Assembly (NCBI RefSeq): GCF_004683905.1 | Contig: NZ_CP038438.1 | Span: 1,116,001 to 1,180,000 of the forward strand | Length of the DNA stretch: 64,000 nt | Source of the DNA: Pseudomonas fluorescens | GTDB lineage: Bacteria > Pseudomonadota > Gammaproteobacteria > Pseudomonadales > Pseudomonadaceae | Reading direction: 5' to 3' | In this document: positions 19,210-31,269 of the stretch, one piece after another | How the letters are laid out: every line of letters begins with the position of its first letter | Numbering within the stretch: the stretch's first letter is position 1 | Position numbers and translations under genes: made by a program | Notes under the pieces: generated by a model | What the model saw: the letters and a program-made list of their open reading frames with translations, nothing else | Database searches by the model: none | What the model was told of the DNA's origin: nothing

Positions 19210-19604
19210 GGGCTTCTCGGCTGGTGGAAGGGAGGAGGGCAGGCTCCCCCGAAAAAGCGCCCAGTGTACCGCAACCACTGGTTTTGGCGCGGGGTGAAGG
19301 GCAAATCCAGGGCGGGTGGGTGCCCTTATGCAGTTTTTTACCGATTTAGAGCAATAAACCTGACCAAATGGGTAGCTAGAGGCGGATATTTCCCCGTCTC
19401 TGTGCTAGTTTTGCCCGGTCTTACGCGAAGTCACTGCGTTAAGCGTGCAATCAGCATTTGTCAGGTCGAACCAAACCCTGATTTCGGCATCTATAACCCG
19501 ACTCGTCGTGGTTATCGCCGAGGGTGCCAGATCCAGAAGATCGGGCTCGATGGCTGACACTGCACTCTGCAATCCATATGAATTTGATAGGGAAGGAACA
19601 CTAC
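19210..19604. other. 395-base divergent intergenic region ndpA / HU gene
   Basis: No gene is supported. The region must hold the promoters of ndpA (minus) and the HU gene (plus). AT-rich tracts occur at about 19330-19350 and 19383-19410, but no unambiguous -35/-10 pair can be named. The long space is notable for two nucleoid-protein genes and could host shared regulator sites. Confidence 0.5.
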
Positions 19605-19886
19605 ATGGCTCTTACTAAAGACCAACTGATCGCCGACATCGCTGAAGCTATCGACGCGCCGAAAACCACCGCGCGTAACGCTCTGGACCAACTGGGCCAA
19701 ATCGTTGCCGATCAGCTGGAAAACGGCGGCGAAATCACCTTGCCAGGTATCGGCAAGCTGAAAGTGACCGAGCGTCCTGCCCGCACTGGCCGTAACCCTT
19801 CGACTGGCGCTGCCATCGAAATCCCTGCCAAGAAAGTGATCAAGCTGGTTGTGGCCAAAGGCCTGACCGACGCTGTGAACAAGTAA
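19605..19886 (+). CDS. hupN: HU family DNA-binding protein (HupN type)
   Basis: The 93-residue protein is a complete HU: helices MALTKDQLIADIAEAIDAPK, the strand GEITLPGIGKLKV, the DNA-binding beta-arm RPARTGRNPSTGAAIEIPA and a C-terminal helix. Instead of the E. coli-type NPQTG it has NPSTG, with the intercalating proline kept. HU proteins bend DNA and compact the nucleoid. The start has GGAAGGAACACTAC before the ATG. Its position between ndpA and rlmF/valS matches the P. putida gene called hupN (from memory). A strong terminator follows directly. Confidence 0.9.
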   Translation: MALTKDQLIADIAEAIDAPKTTARNALDQLGQIVADQLENGGEITLPGIGKLKVTERPARTGRNPSTGAAIEIPAKKVIKLVVAKGLTDAVNK

Positions 19887-19897
19887 GACGCAGCGAT

Positions 19898-19938
19898 AAA
19901 AAAACCGTGCACCGGAGCGATCCGGGCACGGTTTTTTT
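19898..19938 (+). terminator. Rho-independent terminator of the HU gene
   Basis: AAAAAAACCGTGC and GCACGGTTTTTTT form a long stem capped by ACCGG...CCGG, with a T run, 12 bases after the stop. A clear strong terminator for a highly expressed gene. Confidence 0.95.
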
Positions 19939-19971
19939 GTGTCTGCGATTTGGCGATGCACCTCGAACCTT

Positions 19972-20060
19972 TGTAGGAGTGAGCCTGCTCGCGATAGCGG
20001 TGTGTCAGTCACCTTGATGTCGGCTGATACACCGCTTTCGCGAGCAAGCCCGCTCCCACA
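19972..20060. repeat. Hybrid REP doublet with two different arm types
   Basis: The left arm is TGTAGGAGTGAGCCTGCTCG (type of 1733 and 15666) and the right arm is the inverted CGAGCAAGCCCGCTCCCACA (type of 3716 and 21165). All other doublets in the window pair like with like. The spacer has the usual GCGGTGTGTCAG/CTGATACACCGC symmetry. Confidence 0.9.
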
Positions 20061-20072
20061 AGTAGCTCAGTG

Positions 20073-21092
20073 TCAGCGAACCCAGCGCTCGCGACGCCAG
20101 ATCTGCTGCTCGGACTTGGTCTGGAAGGTCCAGGCCACGAAGCGGCTCTGTTTCTGCCCTTGCGACATCTCCACCACCTGGCTTTCCAGCACGCCGGCCT
20201 TCTTCAGCGCGGTTTCGATGGCGGGCAGGTTCGAGGCTTTCGACACCAGCGTGCTGAACCACAGCACCTTGTGCTGGAAGTTCGCGCTCTCGGCGATCAG
20301 TTGCGTCACGAAACGCGCTTCACCGCCCTCACACCACAGCTCGGCCGACTGACCACCGAAGTTCAGCACCGGCAGTTTGCGTTTTGGATCGGCCTTGCCC
20401 AGTGCGCGCCATTTGCGCTCGCTGCCCTTGGTCGCTTCCTCCATCGAAGCGTGGAACGGCGGGTTGCACATGGTCAGGTCAAAGCGCTCGCCCGGCTCCA
20501 GCAAGCCGATCAGGATGTGCTTGCGGTTTTCCTGCTGGCGCAGCTGGATCACTTTGTTCAGCCCGTTGGACTGGACGATGGCTCGGGCGGCAGCCACGGC
20601 GGTCGGGTCGATTTCCGAACCGAGGAAGTGCCAGCGGTATTCGCTGTTACCAATCAGCGGATAAACGCAGTTGGCGCCCATGCCGATATCCAGCACGTTG
20701 ACGATCGCACCGCGCGGCACCTTGCCGTCGTTCATGCTCGCCAGCAGGTCGGCGAGGAAATGCACGTAATCGGCACGGCCCGGGACCGGTGGGCACAGAT
20801 AATCCGCCGGAATGTCCCAATGCTCGATGCCATAGAACGCCTTGAGCAGCGCCCGGTTGAACACCCGCACCGCATCGGGGCTGGCGAAGTCGATGCTTTC
20901 CTTGCCGTACGGGTTGGTGATCACGAATTTCGCCAGTTCCGGCGTGGTCTTGATCAGCGCCGGGAAGTCGTAGCGACCCTGGTGGCGATTGCGCGGGTGC
21001 AGGCTGGCCTTTTCACGCGGCTCGACGGCTTTGGCCGGGGTCGCGGCATCAGGCTTCTTGCGCGCAGGTTTGGGTGTGCGGGGGGCGTTCAT
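20073..21092 (-). CDS. rlmF: 23S rRNA (adenine(1618)-N6)-methyltransferase RlmF
   Basis: RlmF methylates A1618 of 23S rRNA with S-adenosylmethionine. The Rossmann SAM motif [20 protein letters not shown] and the amino-methyltransferase motif MCNPPFHAS are both seen, plus [13 protein letters not shown] and [22 protein letters not shown] family stretches. The start chosen at 21092 (MNAPRTPK) gives 339 residues with a basic N-terminal tail; no clear ribosome site is present there, so an upstream start at 21155 cannot be fully excluded. It lies between two REP doublets. Confidence 0.9.
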   Translation of the reverse strand: MNAPRTPKPARKKPDAATPAKAVEPREKASLHPRNRHQGRYDFPALIKTTPELAKFVITNPYGKESIDFASPDAVRVFNRALLKAFYGIEHWDIPADYLCPPVPGRADYVHFLADLLASMNDGKVPRGAIVNVLDIGMGANCVYPLIGNSEYRWHFLGSEIDPTAVAAARAIVQSNGLNKVIQLRQQENRKHILIGLLEPGERFDLTMCNPPFHASMEEATKGSERKWRALGKADPKRKLPVLNFGGQSAELWCEGGEARFVTQLIAESANFQHKVLWFSTLVSKASNLPAIETALKKAGVLESQVVEMSQGQKQSRFVAWTFQTKSEQQIWRRERWVR

Positions 21093-21164
21093 GGGTGTGA
21101 TCGATTCGGGTATGGCTGAAAGTGGCGGGTATTGTCCCACATCTAAAGGCAACACCGTTCAAAC

Positions 21165-21254
21165 TGTGGGAGCGGGCTTGCTCGCGAAGGCGGTTACACA
21201 TCCGGCAGATTTGTCGACTGACACACCGCATTCGCGAGCAAGCCCGCTCCCACA
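21165..21254. repeat. REP doublet (REPIN), family A
   Basis: Inverted TGTGGGAGCGGGCTTGCTCG-CGAA arms with a 44-base spacer, lying between the valS terminator and the 5' end of rlmF. Confidence 0.92.
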
Positions 21255-21277
21255 GGGGATTTGTAGCGATTCTTGAA

Positions 21278-21311
21278 TAAAAAAGGGAGGCCGTTGCGGG
21301 CCTCCCTTTTT
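21278..21311 (-). terminator. Rho-independent terminator of valS
   Basis: AAAAAGGGAGGCC and GGCCTCCCTTTTT pair around GTTGCG; read on the minus strand it lies 16 bases after the valS stop and ends with a run of T. Confidence 0.93.
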
Positions 21312-21326
21312 CATTGCGGCTTGCCC

Positions 21327-24173
21327 TTACAGGCTGGAAATCCGCGCGTGCTGCTCGGCCAGCTTGCCCAGGGCCTGTTCAGCCTCGGCCAGTTTGGCGC
21401 GTTCCTTCTCGATGACTTCGGCCGGGGCCTTGTCAACGAAACCGGCGTTCGACAGCTTGCCGCCAACCCGCTGGACTTCGCCCTGCAGACGCAGGATTTC
21501 CTTATCCAGACGTGCCAGCTCGGCGCCCTTGTCGATCAGGCCGGCCATCGGCACCAGCACTTCCATCTCACCCACCAGAGCGGTGGCGGACAGCGGCGCT
21601 TCTTCGCCAGCGGCCAGAACGGTGATCGACTCCAGACGCGCCAGCTTCTTCAGCAGTGCTTCGTTCTCGGTCAGACGACGCTGATCTTCAGCGCTGACGT
21701 TCTTCAAGTAGATCGGTAGCGGTTTGCCCGGGCCGATGTTCATTTCGCCACGGATGTTGCGCGTGCCGAGCATCAGGCCCTTGAGCCACTCGATGTCGTC
21801 TTCGGCGGCCGGATCGATGCGCTCCTCGTTGGCCACCGGCCAAGGCTGCAGCATGATCGTCTTGCCCTGAATGCCGGCCAGCGGCGCGATGCGCTGCCAG
21901 ATTTCTTCAGTGATGAACGGCATGAACGGATGCGCCAGACGCAGCGCCACTTCCAGCACGCGCACCAGCGTGCGACGGGTGCCGCGCTGACGCTCGACCG
22001 GCGCGTTTTCGTCCCACAGCACTGGCTTGGACAGTTCCAGGTACCAGTCGCAGTACTGGTTCCAGATGAACTCGTACAGCGCTTGCGCGGCGAGGTCGAA
22101 ACGGAACTGATCCAGTTGACGGGTCACTTCGGCTTCGGTGCGTTGCAGCTGCGAGATGATCCAGCGATCCGCCAGCGACAGCTCGTAGGCTTCGCCGTTC
22201 TGGCCGCAGTCTTCGCCCTTGTCCAGAACATAACGCGCGGCGTTCCAGATCTTGTTGCAGAAATTGCGATAGCCTTCGACGCGGCCCATGTCGAACTTGA
22301 TGTCGCGACCGGTGGACGCCAGCGAGCAGAAGGTGAAGCGCAGGGCGTCGGTGCCGTAACTGGCGATGCCGTCGGCGAACTCGTCGCGGGTCTGTTTCTC
22401 GATCTTCTTCGCCAGTTTCGGCTGCATCATGCCGGAGGTGCGCTTCTGCACCAGTGCTTCCAGCTCGATACCGTCGATGATGTCCAGCGGGTCCAGGACG
22501 TTGCCCTTGGACTTGGACATCTTCTGGCCCTGGCCATCACGCACCAGGCCGTGCACGTAAACGGTCTTGAACGGCACCTGCGGGGTGCCGTCCTCGTTCT
22601 TGATCAGGTGCATCGTCAGCATGATCATCCGGGCAACCCAGAAGAAAATGATGTCGAAACCGGTGACCAGCACGTCGGTGGAGTGGAATTTTTTCAGGAA
22701 CTCGGTCTTTTCCGGCCAACCGAGGGTGGAGAACGTCCACAGCCCCGAACTGAACCAGGTGTCGAGCACGTCGTTGTCCTGTTGCAGCGCAACGTCCGGG
22801 CCGAGGTTGTGCTTGGCCCGCACTTCGGCTTCGTCGCGACCGACGTAGACCTTGCCCGACTCGTCGTACCAGGCCGGAATCCGATGGCCCCACCACAGCT
22901 GACGGCTGATGCACCAGTCCTGGATGTCGCGCATCCACGAGAAGTACATGTTTTCGTACTGCTTCGGCACGAACTGGATACGGCCGTCTTCAACGGCAGC
23001 AATCGCCGGCTCAGCCAGCGGCTTGGTGGAAACGTACCACTGGTCGGTCAGCCACGGCTCGATCACGGTGCCGGAACGGTCGCCTTTCGGCACTTTCAGG
23101 TTGTGATCGTCGACGCTGACCAGAAGGCCGGCGGCGTCGAACGCCGCGACGATCTGCTTGCGCGCTTCGAAACGCTCGAGACCGGCGTACTGGGCCGGGA
23201 TCTGGCCATCGATGCTGTCGTTCAACGTGCCGTCGAGGTTGAACACCTGGGCTGCGGGCAGCACGTTGGCGTTCTTGTCGAAGATGTTCAGCAGCGGCAG
23301 GTTGTGGCGCTTACCGACTTCGTAGTCGTTGAAATCGTGGGCCGGGGTGATCTTCACGCAACCGGTGCCGAACTCTGGATCGCAGTAATCGTCGGCGATG
23401 ATCGGGATGCGGCGGCCAACCAGTGGCAGCTCGACAAACTTGCCGATCAGGGCTTTGTAGCGTTCGTCGTTCGGGTTAACCGCGACGGCGGAGTCGCCGA
23501 GCATGGTTTCCGGACGGGTGGTCGCGACGATCAGGAAATTGTTGCCTTCAGCGGTTTTCGCGCCGTCGGCCAGCGGGTACTTGAGGTTCCACAGGAAACC
23601 TTTCTCGTCGTGGTTTTCCACTTCGAGGTCGGAAATCGCCGTGTGCAACTTGGTGTCCCAGTTGACCAGACGCTTGCCGCGGTAGATCAGGCCGTCTTCG
23701 TGCAGGCGTACGAAGGCTTCTTTAACCGCTTCCGAGAGACCGTCGTCCATGGTGAAGCGCTCGCGGCTCCAGTCCACGGACGAACCGAGGCGGCGGATCT
23801 GACGGCTGATGTTGCCGCCGGACTGATCCTTCCACTCCCAGACTTTCTCGAGGAATTTCTCGCGGCCCAGGTCATGGCGGTTCTGGCCGGTGGCTTCCAG
23901 TTGACGCTCCACCAGCATCTGCGTGGCGATACCGGCGTGGTCGGTGCCCGGCTGCCACAGGGTGTTGCGACCCTGCATGCGGCGGAAACGGATCAGGGCG
24001 TCCATGATCGCGTTGTTGAAACCGTGACCCATGTGCAGGCTGCCGGTGACGTTTGGCGGCGGGATCATGATGGTGTAGGAATCGCCCGCGCCTTGCGGTG
24101 CGAAATAGTTCTCGGACTCCCAGGTGTTGTACCAGGAAGTTTCAATGGCGTGCGGCTGGTAGGTCTTATCCAT
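21327..24173 (-). CDS. valS: Valyl-tRNA synthetase
   Basis: The 948-residue class I synthetase charges tRNA-Val. The HIGH motif is HMGH at residues 47-50 ([16 protein letters not shown]) and the KMSKS loop is [14 protein letters not shown]. The CP1 editing region includes [11 protein letters not shown], and the C-terminal coiled arm ([20 protein letters not shown]) is intact. Located downstream of holC and a small protein on the same strand, as in the conserved holC-valS order. The ATG start begins [11 protein letters not shown], the family N-terminus. Confidence 0.97.
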   Translation of the reverse strand: MDKTYQPHAIETSWYNTWESENYFAPQGAGDSYTIMIPPPNVTGSLHMGHGFNNAIMDALIRFRRMQGRNTLWQPGTDHAGIATQMLVERQLEATGQNRHDLGREKFLEKVWEWKDQSGGNISRQIRRLGSSVDWSRERFTMDDGLSEAVKEAFVRLHEDGLIYRGKRLVNWDTKLHTAISDLEVENHDEKGFLWNLKYPLADGAKTAEGNNFLIVATTRPETMLGDSAVAVNPNDERYKALIGKFVELPLVGRRIPIIADDYCDPEFGTGCVKITPAHDFNDYEVGKRHNLPLLNIFDKNANVLPAAQVFNLDGTLNDSIDGQIPAQYAGLERFEARKQIVAAFDAAGLLVSVDDHNLKVPKGDRSGTVIEPWLTDQWYVSTKPLAEPAIAAVEDGRIQFVPKQYENMYFSWMRDIQDWCISRQLWWGHRIPAWYDESGKVYVGRDEAEVRAKHNLGPDVALQQDNDVLDTWFSSGLWTFSTLGWPEKTEFLKKFHSTDVLVTGFDIIFFWVARMIMLTMHLIKNEDGTPQVPFKTVYVHGLVRDGQGQKMSKSKGNVLDPLDIIDGIELEALVQKRTSGMMQPKLAKKIEKQTRDEFADGIASYGTDALRFTFCSLASTGRDIKFDMGRVEGYRNFCNKIWNAARYVLDKGEDCGQNGEAYELSLADRWIISQLQRTEAEVTRQLDQFRFDLAAQALYEFIWNQYCDWYLELSKPVLWDENAPVERQRGTRRTLVRVLEVALRLAHPFMPFITEEIWQRIAPLAGIQGKTIMLQPWPVANEERIDPAAEDDIEWLKGLMLGTRNIRGEMNIGPGKPLPIYLKNVSAEDQRRLTENEALLKKLARLESITVLAAGEEAPLSATALVGEMEVLVPMAGLIDKGAELARLDKEILRLQGEVQRVGGKLSNAGFVDKAPAEVIEKERAKLAEAEQALGKLAEQHARISSL

Positions 24174-24297
24174 GCGCGGCGGGACCCTATTGGCATTTAT
24201 TCAGGAAAAGCCGGGAAGTATAGCGGGGCATGGGGCCGAGGGCGAGCGGGGGGGAGGCTGGGCGGACACTAATGTTGGGGGGAGCCTTGTGGTGAGG

Positions 24298-24407
24298 GGA
24301 TTTATCCCCGATGGGCCGCGCAGCAGCTCCAATATTTCATTTACGCTGCGTATTTTCGGGGTTCACGACTGCTGCGCAGCCGATCGGGGATAAATCCCCT
24401 CGCCACA
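24298..24407. repeat. REP doublet, TGTGGTGAGGGGATTTATCC family
   Basis: Inverted arms with core GGGGATTTATCCCCGAT around a spacer containing GCCGCGCAGCAG/CTGCTGCGCAGC. It separates valS from the small upstream gene. One terminal arm reads TCGCCACA instead of TCACCACA. Confidence 0.88.
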
Positions 24408-24422
24408 AGGGGATCCTCCGGC

Positions 24423-24818
24423 TTATTCGTATTGGCTCAAAAGCCGTTCCATCCGCGCCTCGAGGCGGCGTTTGATTTCGGTTTCGATGTGCGGCGCGAA
24501 GTCGTCGATCACGTCCTGCATGATCAATTGCGCGGCGGCGCGCAGTTCGCTATCGAGGTGCAGCAGGGCGTCCGGGCCTTTATCCACAGGTGCTGCCGGT
24601 TTGGCAGCAGGCACCGGGGCCGGAGCTTGGGGCGGTTCGATGGCGGGCGGCGTGGCGTCGACGGCCTCGAACAGCATCGGAATCTGTTCCTGTTCACCGT
24701 CATCGACCGTGTCGGTCAGCAGTGGCGGTTGCAGGTTGTCATCGCCGAGCAACTGGCGGATCGATTCGAGATCGTCCAACAGGTGTGCAGGCTTTTGCAG
24801 CGGTTTTGGAGTGTCCAT
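24423..24818 (-). CDS. Uncharacterised small protein between holC and valS
   Basis: The 131-residue protein has an acidic N-terminal half (LLDDLESIRQLLGDDN), a proline/alanine-rich linker at about 57-83 (PPAIEPPQAPAPVPAAKP) and a helical C-terminal part (AAAQLIMQDVIDDFAPHIET, then KRRLEARMERLLSQYE). I recognise no domain. It starts 8 bases after the holC stop, so it is cotranscribed with the polymerase III chi subunit. The short linear motif-plus-linker layout suggests a protein-interaction adaptor, but function is unknown. Some databases give such proteins the chi name by neighbourhood only. Confidence 0.75.
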   Translation of the reverse strand: MDTPKPLQKPAHLLDDLESIRQLLGDDNLQPPLLTDTVDDGEQEQIPMLFEAVDATPPAIEPPQAPAPVPAAKPAAPVDKGPDALLHLDSELRAAAQLIMQDVIDDFAPHIETEIKRRLEARMERLLSQYE

Positions 24819-24826
24819 CGGCGTAC

Positions 24827-25255
24827 TCAGAGTCGCTGTAAACGGTGATCTTGCAGAGGATAGCCCTGTTCGCGGTAGAAACGGAAACTCTCCCGTGCCG
24901 CCGCGCGAATCGCCGGATCTTCCACCACCACTTCCGCCACGCGGGCGAATTGGCTGGCGAAAGCCGGGATTTTCAGGTCGAGGTTGACCAGCAGATCCTG
25001 ATGCTCGCCGCAGTCAGCGCCCAGTCCCAGCACGATCAAACCATCCGGCTCGCTCTCGGCAGGGCCGTGCGGTACGAACGTTTCGCCCTTGAACGCCCAC
25101 AGGCGCGCATCGAGATCGTCACGCTGAGCAGCATCGCTGCAATGCAGGTAGATGCGGTGGCCCATGCGCCAGGCTTTCTCAGTGAGCTTGCAGGCAAAGT
25201 CCAGGCGAGCCGAAGGATCGGCGCTGGGCAGGATATAGAAGTCGACTTTGGTCAT
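24827..25255 (-). CDS. holC: DNA polymerase III subunit chi
   Basis: HolC, with psi, links the clamp loader to single-strand binding protein. The 142-residue protein begins MTKVDFYILPSADPSARLDF and has the family RLDFACKLTEKAWRMGHRIYLHC and a C-terminal RFYREQGYPLQDHRL. The ATG at 25253-25255 is preceded by AGGGAACCGCA and gives the family N-terminus; a start ten codons upstream is less likely. Flanked by pepA upstream (61 bases) and an unknown small gene downstream, consistent with a pepA-holC-(unknown)-valS transcript. Confidence 0.92.
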   Translation of the reverse strand: MTKVDFYILPSADPSARLDFACKLTEKAWRMGHRIYLHCSDAAQRDDLDARLWAFKGETFVPHGPAESEPDGLIVLGLGADCGEHQDLLVNLDLKIPAFASQFARVAEVVVEDPAIRAAARESFRFYREQGYPLQDHRLQRL

Positions 25256-25316
25256 TGCGGTTCCCTGAGCCTTGAGCGGCGTCACCGCAAAGTGACGCCG
25301 CCCAGGTTCATCGGTT

Positions 25317-27115
<1,799 letters not shown>

Positions 27116-28237
27116 TTGATCGTCTTCCGTTATCTGTCCCGTGAAGTGATGTTGACCCTGAGCGCCGTCAGCGCCGTGCTGCTGGTCATCATCATGAGCG
27201 GTCGCTTCATCAAATACCTTGCCCAGGCCGCTGCGGGCCAACTCGATCCGGGATCGCTGTTCCTGATCATGGGTTACCGTCTGCCGGGTTTCATGCAACT
27301 GATCCTGCCGTTGGGTCTGTTTCTCGGGATCCTGCTGGCTTACGGCCGGCTGTACCTCGAAAGCGAAATGACCGTGCTCTCGGCCACCGGCATGAGTCAG
27401 CAGCGTCTGCTGCGCATGACTCTGTTCCCGGCGACGCTGGTGGCACTGGTGGTGGCGTGGCTGAGCCTGAGTCTGGCCCCGCAGGGCGCCAACCAGTTCC
27501 AGCTGCTGCTGAACAAGCAGGACGCCCTGACCGAATTCGATACCCTCGAACCTGGCCGTTTCCAGGCGTTGCGTGACGGCACTCGGGTGACCTACACCGA
27601 AAGCCTGACCGACGATCGCGTCAACCTCGGTGGCGTGTTCATCTCGCAGAAAAACCTCGGCTCCGATCAGAAGGACCGCGGGATTTCCGTGCTGGTGGCC
27701 GAAAAAGGCCGCCAGGAAGTTCACTCGGACGGCAACCGCTATCTGATCCTGCACAACGGCTATCGCTATGACGGCAGCCCGGGTCAGGCCGATTACCGCG
27801 CGATCAAATACGACACCTACGGCGTATTGCTGCCAAAACCGGATGCCAGTGACGAAGTCACCGACCGTGACGCGATCCCGACTTCGACCCTGCTGGGCGC
27901 CGACGACGAGCGTTCCAAGGCCGAACTGCAATGGCGGATTTCCCTGCCGTTGCTGGTGTTCATCGTGACCCTGATGGCGGTGCCGCTGTCGCGGGTCAAT
28001 CCGCGTCAGGGCCGTTTCCTGAAGCTGCTGCCGGCGATTCTTCTTTATATGGCTTACCTGACCATCCTGATTGCCGCCCGCGGCGCCCTCGAAAAAGGCA
28101 AGATTCCAGCTGCGCTGGGACTGTGGTGGGTGCACGGGATATTCCTGGTCATCGGTCTCGGCCTGCTGTACTGGGAGCCGTTGCGCCTGAAGCTGGCCAG
28201 CCGTCGCAGCGCTGCGCTGGAGGTGGCCCGTGGTTAA
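27116..28237 (+). CDS. lptF: LPS export ABC transporter permease LptF
   Basis: LptF with LptG forms the inner-membrane part of the LptB2FGC machine that extracts lipopolysaccharide toward the outer membrane. Six hydrophobic segments bracket a central periplasmic beta-jellyroll (LNKQDALTEFDTLEPGRFQ onward). The start chosen is TTG at 27116, giving MIVFRYLSREV, because GGAG at 27104-27107 sits 8 bases before it; a GTG at 27107 would overlap that ribosome site. Length is 373 residues, normal. Its 3' end overlaps lptG by 8 bases. Confidence 0.92.
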   Translation: MIVFRYLSREVMLTLSAVSAVLLVIIMSGRFIKYLAQAAAGQLDPGSLFLIMGYRLPGFMQLILPLGLFLGILLAYGRLYLESEMTVLSATGMSQQRLLRMTLFPATLVALVVAWLSLSLAPQGANQFQLLLNKQDALTEFDTLEPGRFQALRDGTRVTYTESLTDDRVNLGGVFISQKNLGSDQKDRGISVLVAEKGRQEVHSDGNRYLILHNGYRYDGSPGQADYRAIKYDTYGVLLPKPDASDEVTDRDAIPTSTLLGADDERSKAELQWRISLPLLVFIVTLMAVPLSRVNPRQGRFLKLLPAILLYMAYLTILIAARGALEKGKIPAALGLWWVHGIFLVIGLGLLYWEPLRLKLASRRSAALEVARG

Positions 28238-29291
28238 ACTCGACCGCTACATCGGCAGCAGCGTATTCGTGGCGATCATCGCCGTGCTGGCGATCATTCT
28301 GGGTCTGGCGACCCTGTTTGCCTTCATCGACGAGATGAGCGACGTCAGCGATACCTACACGCTGACCGATGTGCTGAGCTTCGTCCTGCTCACCGCGCCG
28401 CGTCGCCTGTACGAAATGCTGCCGATGGCCGCGCTGATCGGCTGTCTGATCGGCCTCGGCAGTCTGGCCAGCAGCAGCGAACTGACGGTCATGCGTGCCG
28501 CAGGTGTGTCCATCGGGCGCATCGTCTGGGCCGTCATGAAGCCAATGCTGGTGCTGATGCTGGCTGGCGTGCTGATCGGCGAATACGTGGCCCCGGCCAC
28601 CGAAAGCATGGCCCAGGCCAATCGCTCGTTGGCGCAAGGCAGCGGCGACGCGCAGAGCGCCAAGCACGGCATGTGGCACCGTCAGGGTGAGGAATTCATC
28701 CATATCAACGCCGTGCAACCCGACGGCCTGTTGTATGGGGTGACCCGCTATCACTTCGACAAAGAGCGCCACCTGCTCAGCTCCAGCTTCGCCAAGCGTG
28801 CGGAGTTCGACGGCAAGCGCTGGCTGCTCAGCGACGTGACCACCACGGTCTTCCACGAGCGCAGCACCGAAGTGGTGAATGCGCCGAGCGAGGAGTGGGA
28901 CGTATCGCTGAGCCCGCAATTGCTCAACACGGTGGTGATGGCGCCTGAGTCGCTGTCGATTTCCGGTCTGTGGGGCTACATCCACTACCTGGCGGATCAA
29001 GGCCTGAGCAATGGCCGCTATTGGCTGGCATTTTGGGTCAAGGTGTTGCAGCCGCTGGTCACCGCCGCGCTGGTGCTGATGGCGATCTCCTTCATCTTCG
29101 GTCCGTTGCGCTCGGTCACCCTCGGTCAGCGAGTGTTCACCGGTGTGCTGGTGGGCTTCACCTTCCGCATCGTCCAGGATCTGCTTGGCCCATCGAGCCT
29201 GGTGTTCGGTTTCTCGCCGCTGTTCGCGGTGCTGGTGCCAGCCACGGTCTGTGCGCTGGCGGGTGTGTGGTTGCTGCGACGGGCCGGCTGA
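28230..29291 (+). CDS. lptG: LPS export ABC transporter permease LptG
   Basis: The 353-residue partner of LptF. It has the same plan: N-terminal membrane helices (YIGSSVFVAIIAVLAIILGL), a coupling region around SSSELTVMRAAGVSIGRI, a periplasmic jellyroll and three C-terminal helices ending VCALAGVWLLRRAG. The GTG start is inside the end of lptF, giving translational coupling of two subunits needed in equal amounts. A hairpin with T run follows at 29321. Confidence 0.95.
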   Translation: MVKLDRYIGSSVFVAIIAVLAIILGLATLFAFIDEMSDVSDTYTLTDVLSFVLLTAPRRLYEMLPMAALIGCLIGLGSLASSSELTVMRAAGVSIGRIVWAVMKPMLVLMLAGVLIGEYVAPATESMAQANRSLAQGSGDAQSAKHGMWHRQGEEFIHINAVQPDGLLYGVTRYHFDKERHLLSSSFAKRAEFDGKRWLLSDVTTTVFHERSTEVVNAPSEEWDVSLSPQLLNTVVMAPESLSISGLWGYIHYLADQGLSNGRYWLAFWVKVLQPLVTAALVLMAISFIFGPLRSVTLGQRVFTGVLVGFTFRIVQDLLGPSSLVFGFSPLFAVLVPATVCALAGVWLLRRAG

Positions 29292-29320
29292 TGGCCGCGT
29301 TGTTGCCAACGCTTTAACCG

Positions 29321-29356
29321 CGAAAACGCCTCGGTCGACAGATCGGGGCGTTTTCG
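29321..29356 (+). terminator. Terminator-like hairpin after lptG
   Basis: CGAAAACGCC and GGCGTTTTCG are exact inverted 10-mers around a loop with TCGGTCGACAGATCG. The T tract is within the stem (TTTT) and short, so termination may be moderate. It separates lptFG from lepA. Confidence 0.6.
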
Positions 29357-29381
29357 TATGCAATCGGGGTGACAGGCGAAC

Positions 29382-29411
29382 GTGACGCTTGCGCCGTGTA
29401 TCAGGTACAAT
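29382..29411 (+). promoter_or_regulatory. Candidate promoter for lepA-lepB
   Basis: GTGACG (29382-29387) and TACAAT (29406-29411) with 18 bases between resemble a sigma70 promoter; it would start about 45 bases before the lepA GTG. Confidence 0.45.
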
Positions 29412-29463
29412 TCCCGGCTATTTTTCGGCGGGCCAAGCCTGCAGCCTTTTTGAGTGTTGATCC

Positions 29464-31260
29464 GTGAGTGATTTGAGTCATATCCGCAATTTCTCCATCA
29501 TCGCCCACATTGACCATGGCAAGTCGACGCTGGCTGACCGTTTCATCCAGATGTGCGGTGGCCTGGCCGAGCGTGAAATGGAAGCCCAGGTACTGGATTC
29601 CATGGATCTGGAGCGCGAACGCGGGATCACCATCAAGGCCCACAGCGTTACCCTCTATTACAAAGCCAAAGATGGCGTCACCTACCAGCTGAACTTCATT
29701 GACACCCCGGGCCACGTCGACTTCACCTACGAAGTCAGCCGTTCCCTGGCCGCGTGTGAAGGGGCGTTGCTGGTGGTCGATGCCGGTCAGGGTGTTGAAG
29801 CCCAGTCCGTGGCCAACTGCTACACCGCCATCGAGCAAGGCCTCGAGGTCATGCCGGTGCTGAACAAGATCGACCTGCCACAGGCCGAGCCGGACCGCGT
29901 CAAGGACGAGATCGAGAAGATCATCGGCATCGACGCCACCGACGCCGTCACCTGCAGCGCCAAGACCGGCCTGGGTGTCGACGAAGTGCTCGAGCGTCTG
30001 GTCGCGACCATTCCTGCGCCGACCGGCAACATCGAAGATCCGCTGCAAGCGCTGATCATCGACTCCTGGTTCGACAACTACCTGGGCGTTGTCTCCCTGG
30101 TGCGCGTGCGTCATGGCCGCGTGAAGAAGGGCGACAAGATCCTGGTGAAATCCACCGGCAAGATCCACCTGGTCGACAGCGTTGGTGTATTCAATCCGAA
30201 GCACACTGCTACCGCTGACCTCAAGGCTGGCGAAGTGGGCTTCATCATCGCCAGCATCAAGGACATTCACGGTGCACCGGTCGGTGACACCCTGACCCTG
30301 AGCTCGACTCCAGATGTACCGGTACTGCCCGGCTTCAAACGCATCCAGCCACAGGTTTACGCCGGTCTGTTCCCGGTCAGCTCCGACGACTTCGAGGACT
30401 TCCGCGAAGCGCTGCAGAAACTGACCCTGAACGACTCGTCGCTGCAGTACACCCCGGAAAGCTCCGACGCACTGGGCTTCGGCTTCCGTTGCGGGTTCCT
30501 CGGCATGCTGCACATGGAGATCATCCAGGAGCGCCTCGAGCGCGAATACGACCTGGATCTGATCACCACCGCGCCAACGGTAATTTTCGAGCTGGTGCTG
30601 AAAACCGGTGAAACGATTTACGTCGACAACCCGTCCAAACTTCCGGATGTGTCGGCCATCGAAGACATGCGCGAGCCAATCGTGCGCGCCAACATCCTGG
30701 TTCCGCAGGAACACCTGGGCAACGTCATCACCCTGTGCATCGAGAAGCGCGGCGTACAGGTTGACATGCTGTTCCTCGGCAATCAGGTGCAGGTCACTTA
30801 CGACCTGCCGATGAACGAAGTGGTCCTGGACTTCTTCGACCGTCTCAAATCCACCAGCCGCGGCTATGCTTCGCTGGATTACCATTTCGATCGTTACCAA
30901 TCGGCTAATCTGGTGAAACTGGACGTGCTGATCAACGGTGACAAGGTCGACGCCCTGGCGTTGATCGTGCACCGTGACAATTCGCACTTCAAAGGTCGCC
31001 AGTTGACCGAGAAGATGAAAGAACTGATTCCTCGTCAGATGTTCGACGTGGCCATCCAGGCGGCCATTGGCGGTCAGATCGTCGCCCGGACCACCGTCAA
31101 GGCACTCAGAAAGAACGTATTGGCCAAATGCTACGGCGGTGACGTAAGCCGTAAGAAAAAGCTGCTTGAAAAGCAAAAGGCCGGTAAGAAACGCATGAAG
31201 CAGGTCGGCAACGTGGAAATTCCACAAGAAGCCTTCCTTGCCGTGCTCAGGTTGGAATAG
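29464..31260 (+). CDS. lepA: Elongation factor 4 (LepA), ribosome back-translocase GTPase
   Basis: The 598-residue protein has the GTPase G1 [10 protein letters not shown]2/G3 region with [14 protein letters not shown] (G4) and the LepA-specific C-terminal domain ending [20 protein letters not shown]. LepA binds stalled or mis-translocated ribosomes and affects initiation and biogenesis. The start is GTG at 29464, giving the family N-terminus [15 protein letters not shown]. lepB follows after 9 bases, the conserved pair. Confidence 0.96.
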   Translation: MSDLSHIRNFSIIAHIDHGKSTLADRFIQMCGGLAEREMEAQVLDSMDLERERGITIKAHSVTLYYKAKDGVTYQLNFIDTPGHVDFTYEVSRSLAACEGALLVVDAGQGVEAQSVANCYTAIEQGLEVMPVLNKIDLPQAEPDRVKDEIEKIIGIDATDAVTCSAKTGLGVDEVLERLVATIPAPTGNIEDPLQALIIDSWFDNYLGVVSLVRVRHGRVKKGDKILVKSTGKIHLVDSVGVFNPKHTATADLKAGEVGFIIASIKDIHGAPVGDTLTLSSTPDVPVLPGFKRIQPQVYAGLFPVSSDDFEDFREALQKLTLNDSSLQYTPESSDALGFGFRCGFLGMLHMEIIQERLEREYDLDLITTAPTVIFELVLKTGETIYVDNPSKLPDVSAIEDMREPIVRANILVPQEHLGNVITLCIEKRGVQVDMLFLGNQVQVTYDLPMNEVVLDFFDRLKSTSRGYASLDYHFDRYQSANLVKLDVLINGDKVDALALIVHRDNSHFKGRQLTEKMKELIPRQMFDVAIQAAIGGQIVARTTVKALRKNVLAKCYGGDVSRKKKLLEKQKAGKKRMKQVGNVEIPQEAFLAVLRLE

Positions 31261-31269
31261 TCAGGTCCT

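Noticed and set aside
21930..24272. A 780-codon plus-strand frame opposite valS
   Set aside because: Antisense shadow of valS, low-complexity Val/Gln/His composition, no ribosome site or domain.
29401..31227. A 608-codon minus-strand frame opposite lepA
   Set aside because: Antisense shadow of lepA; no domain recognised.
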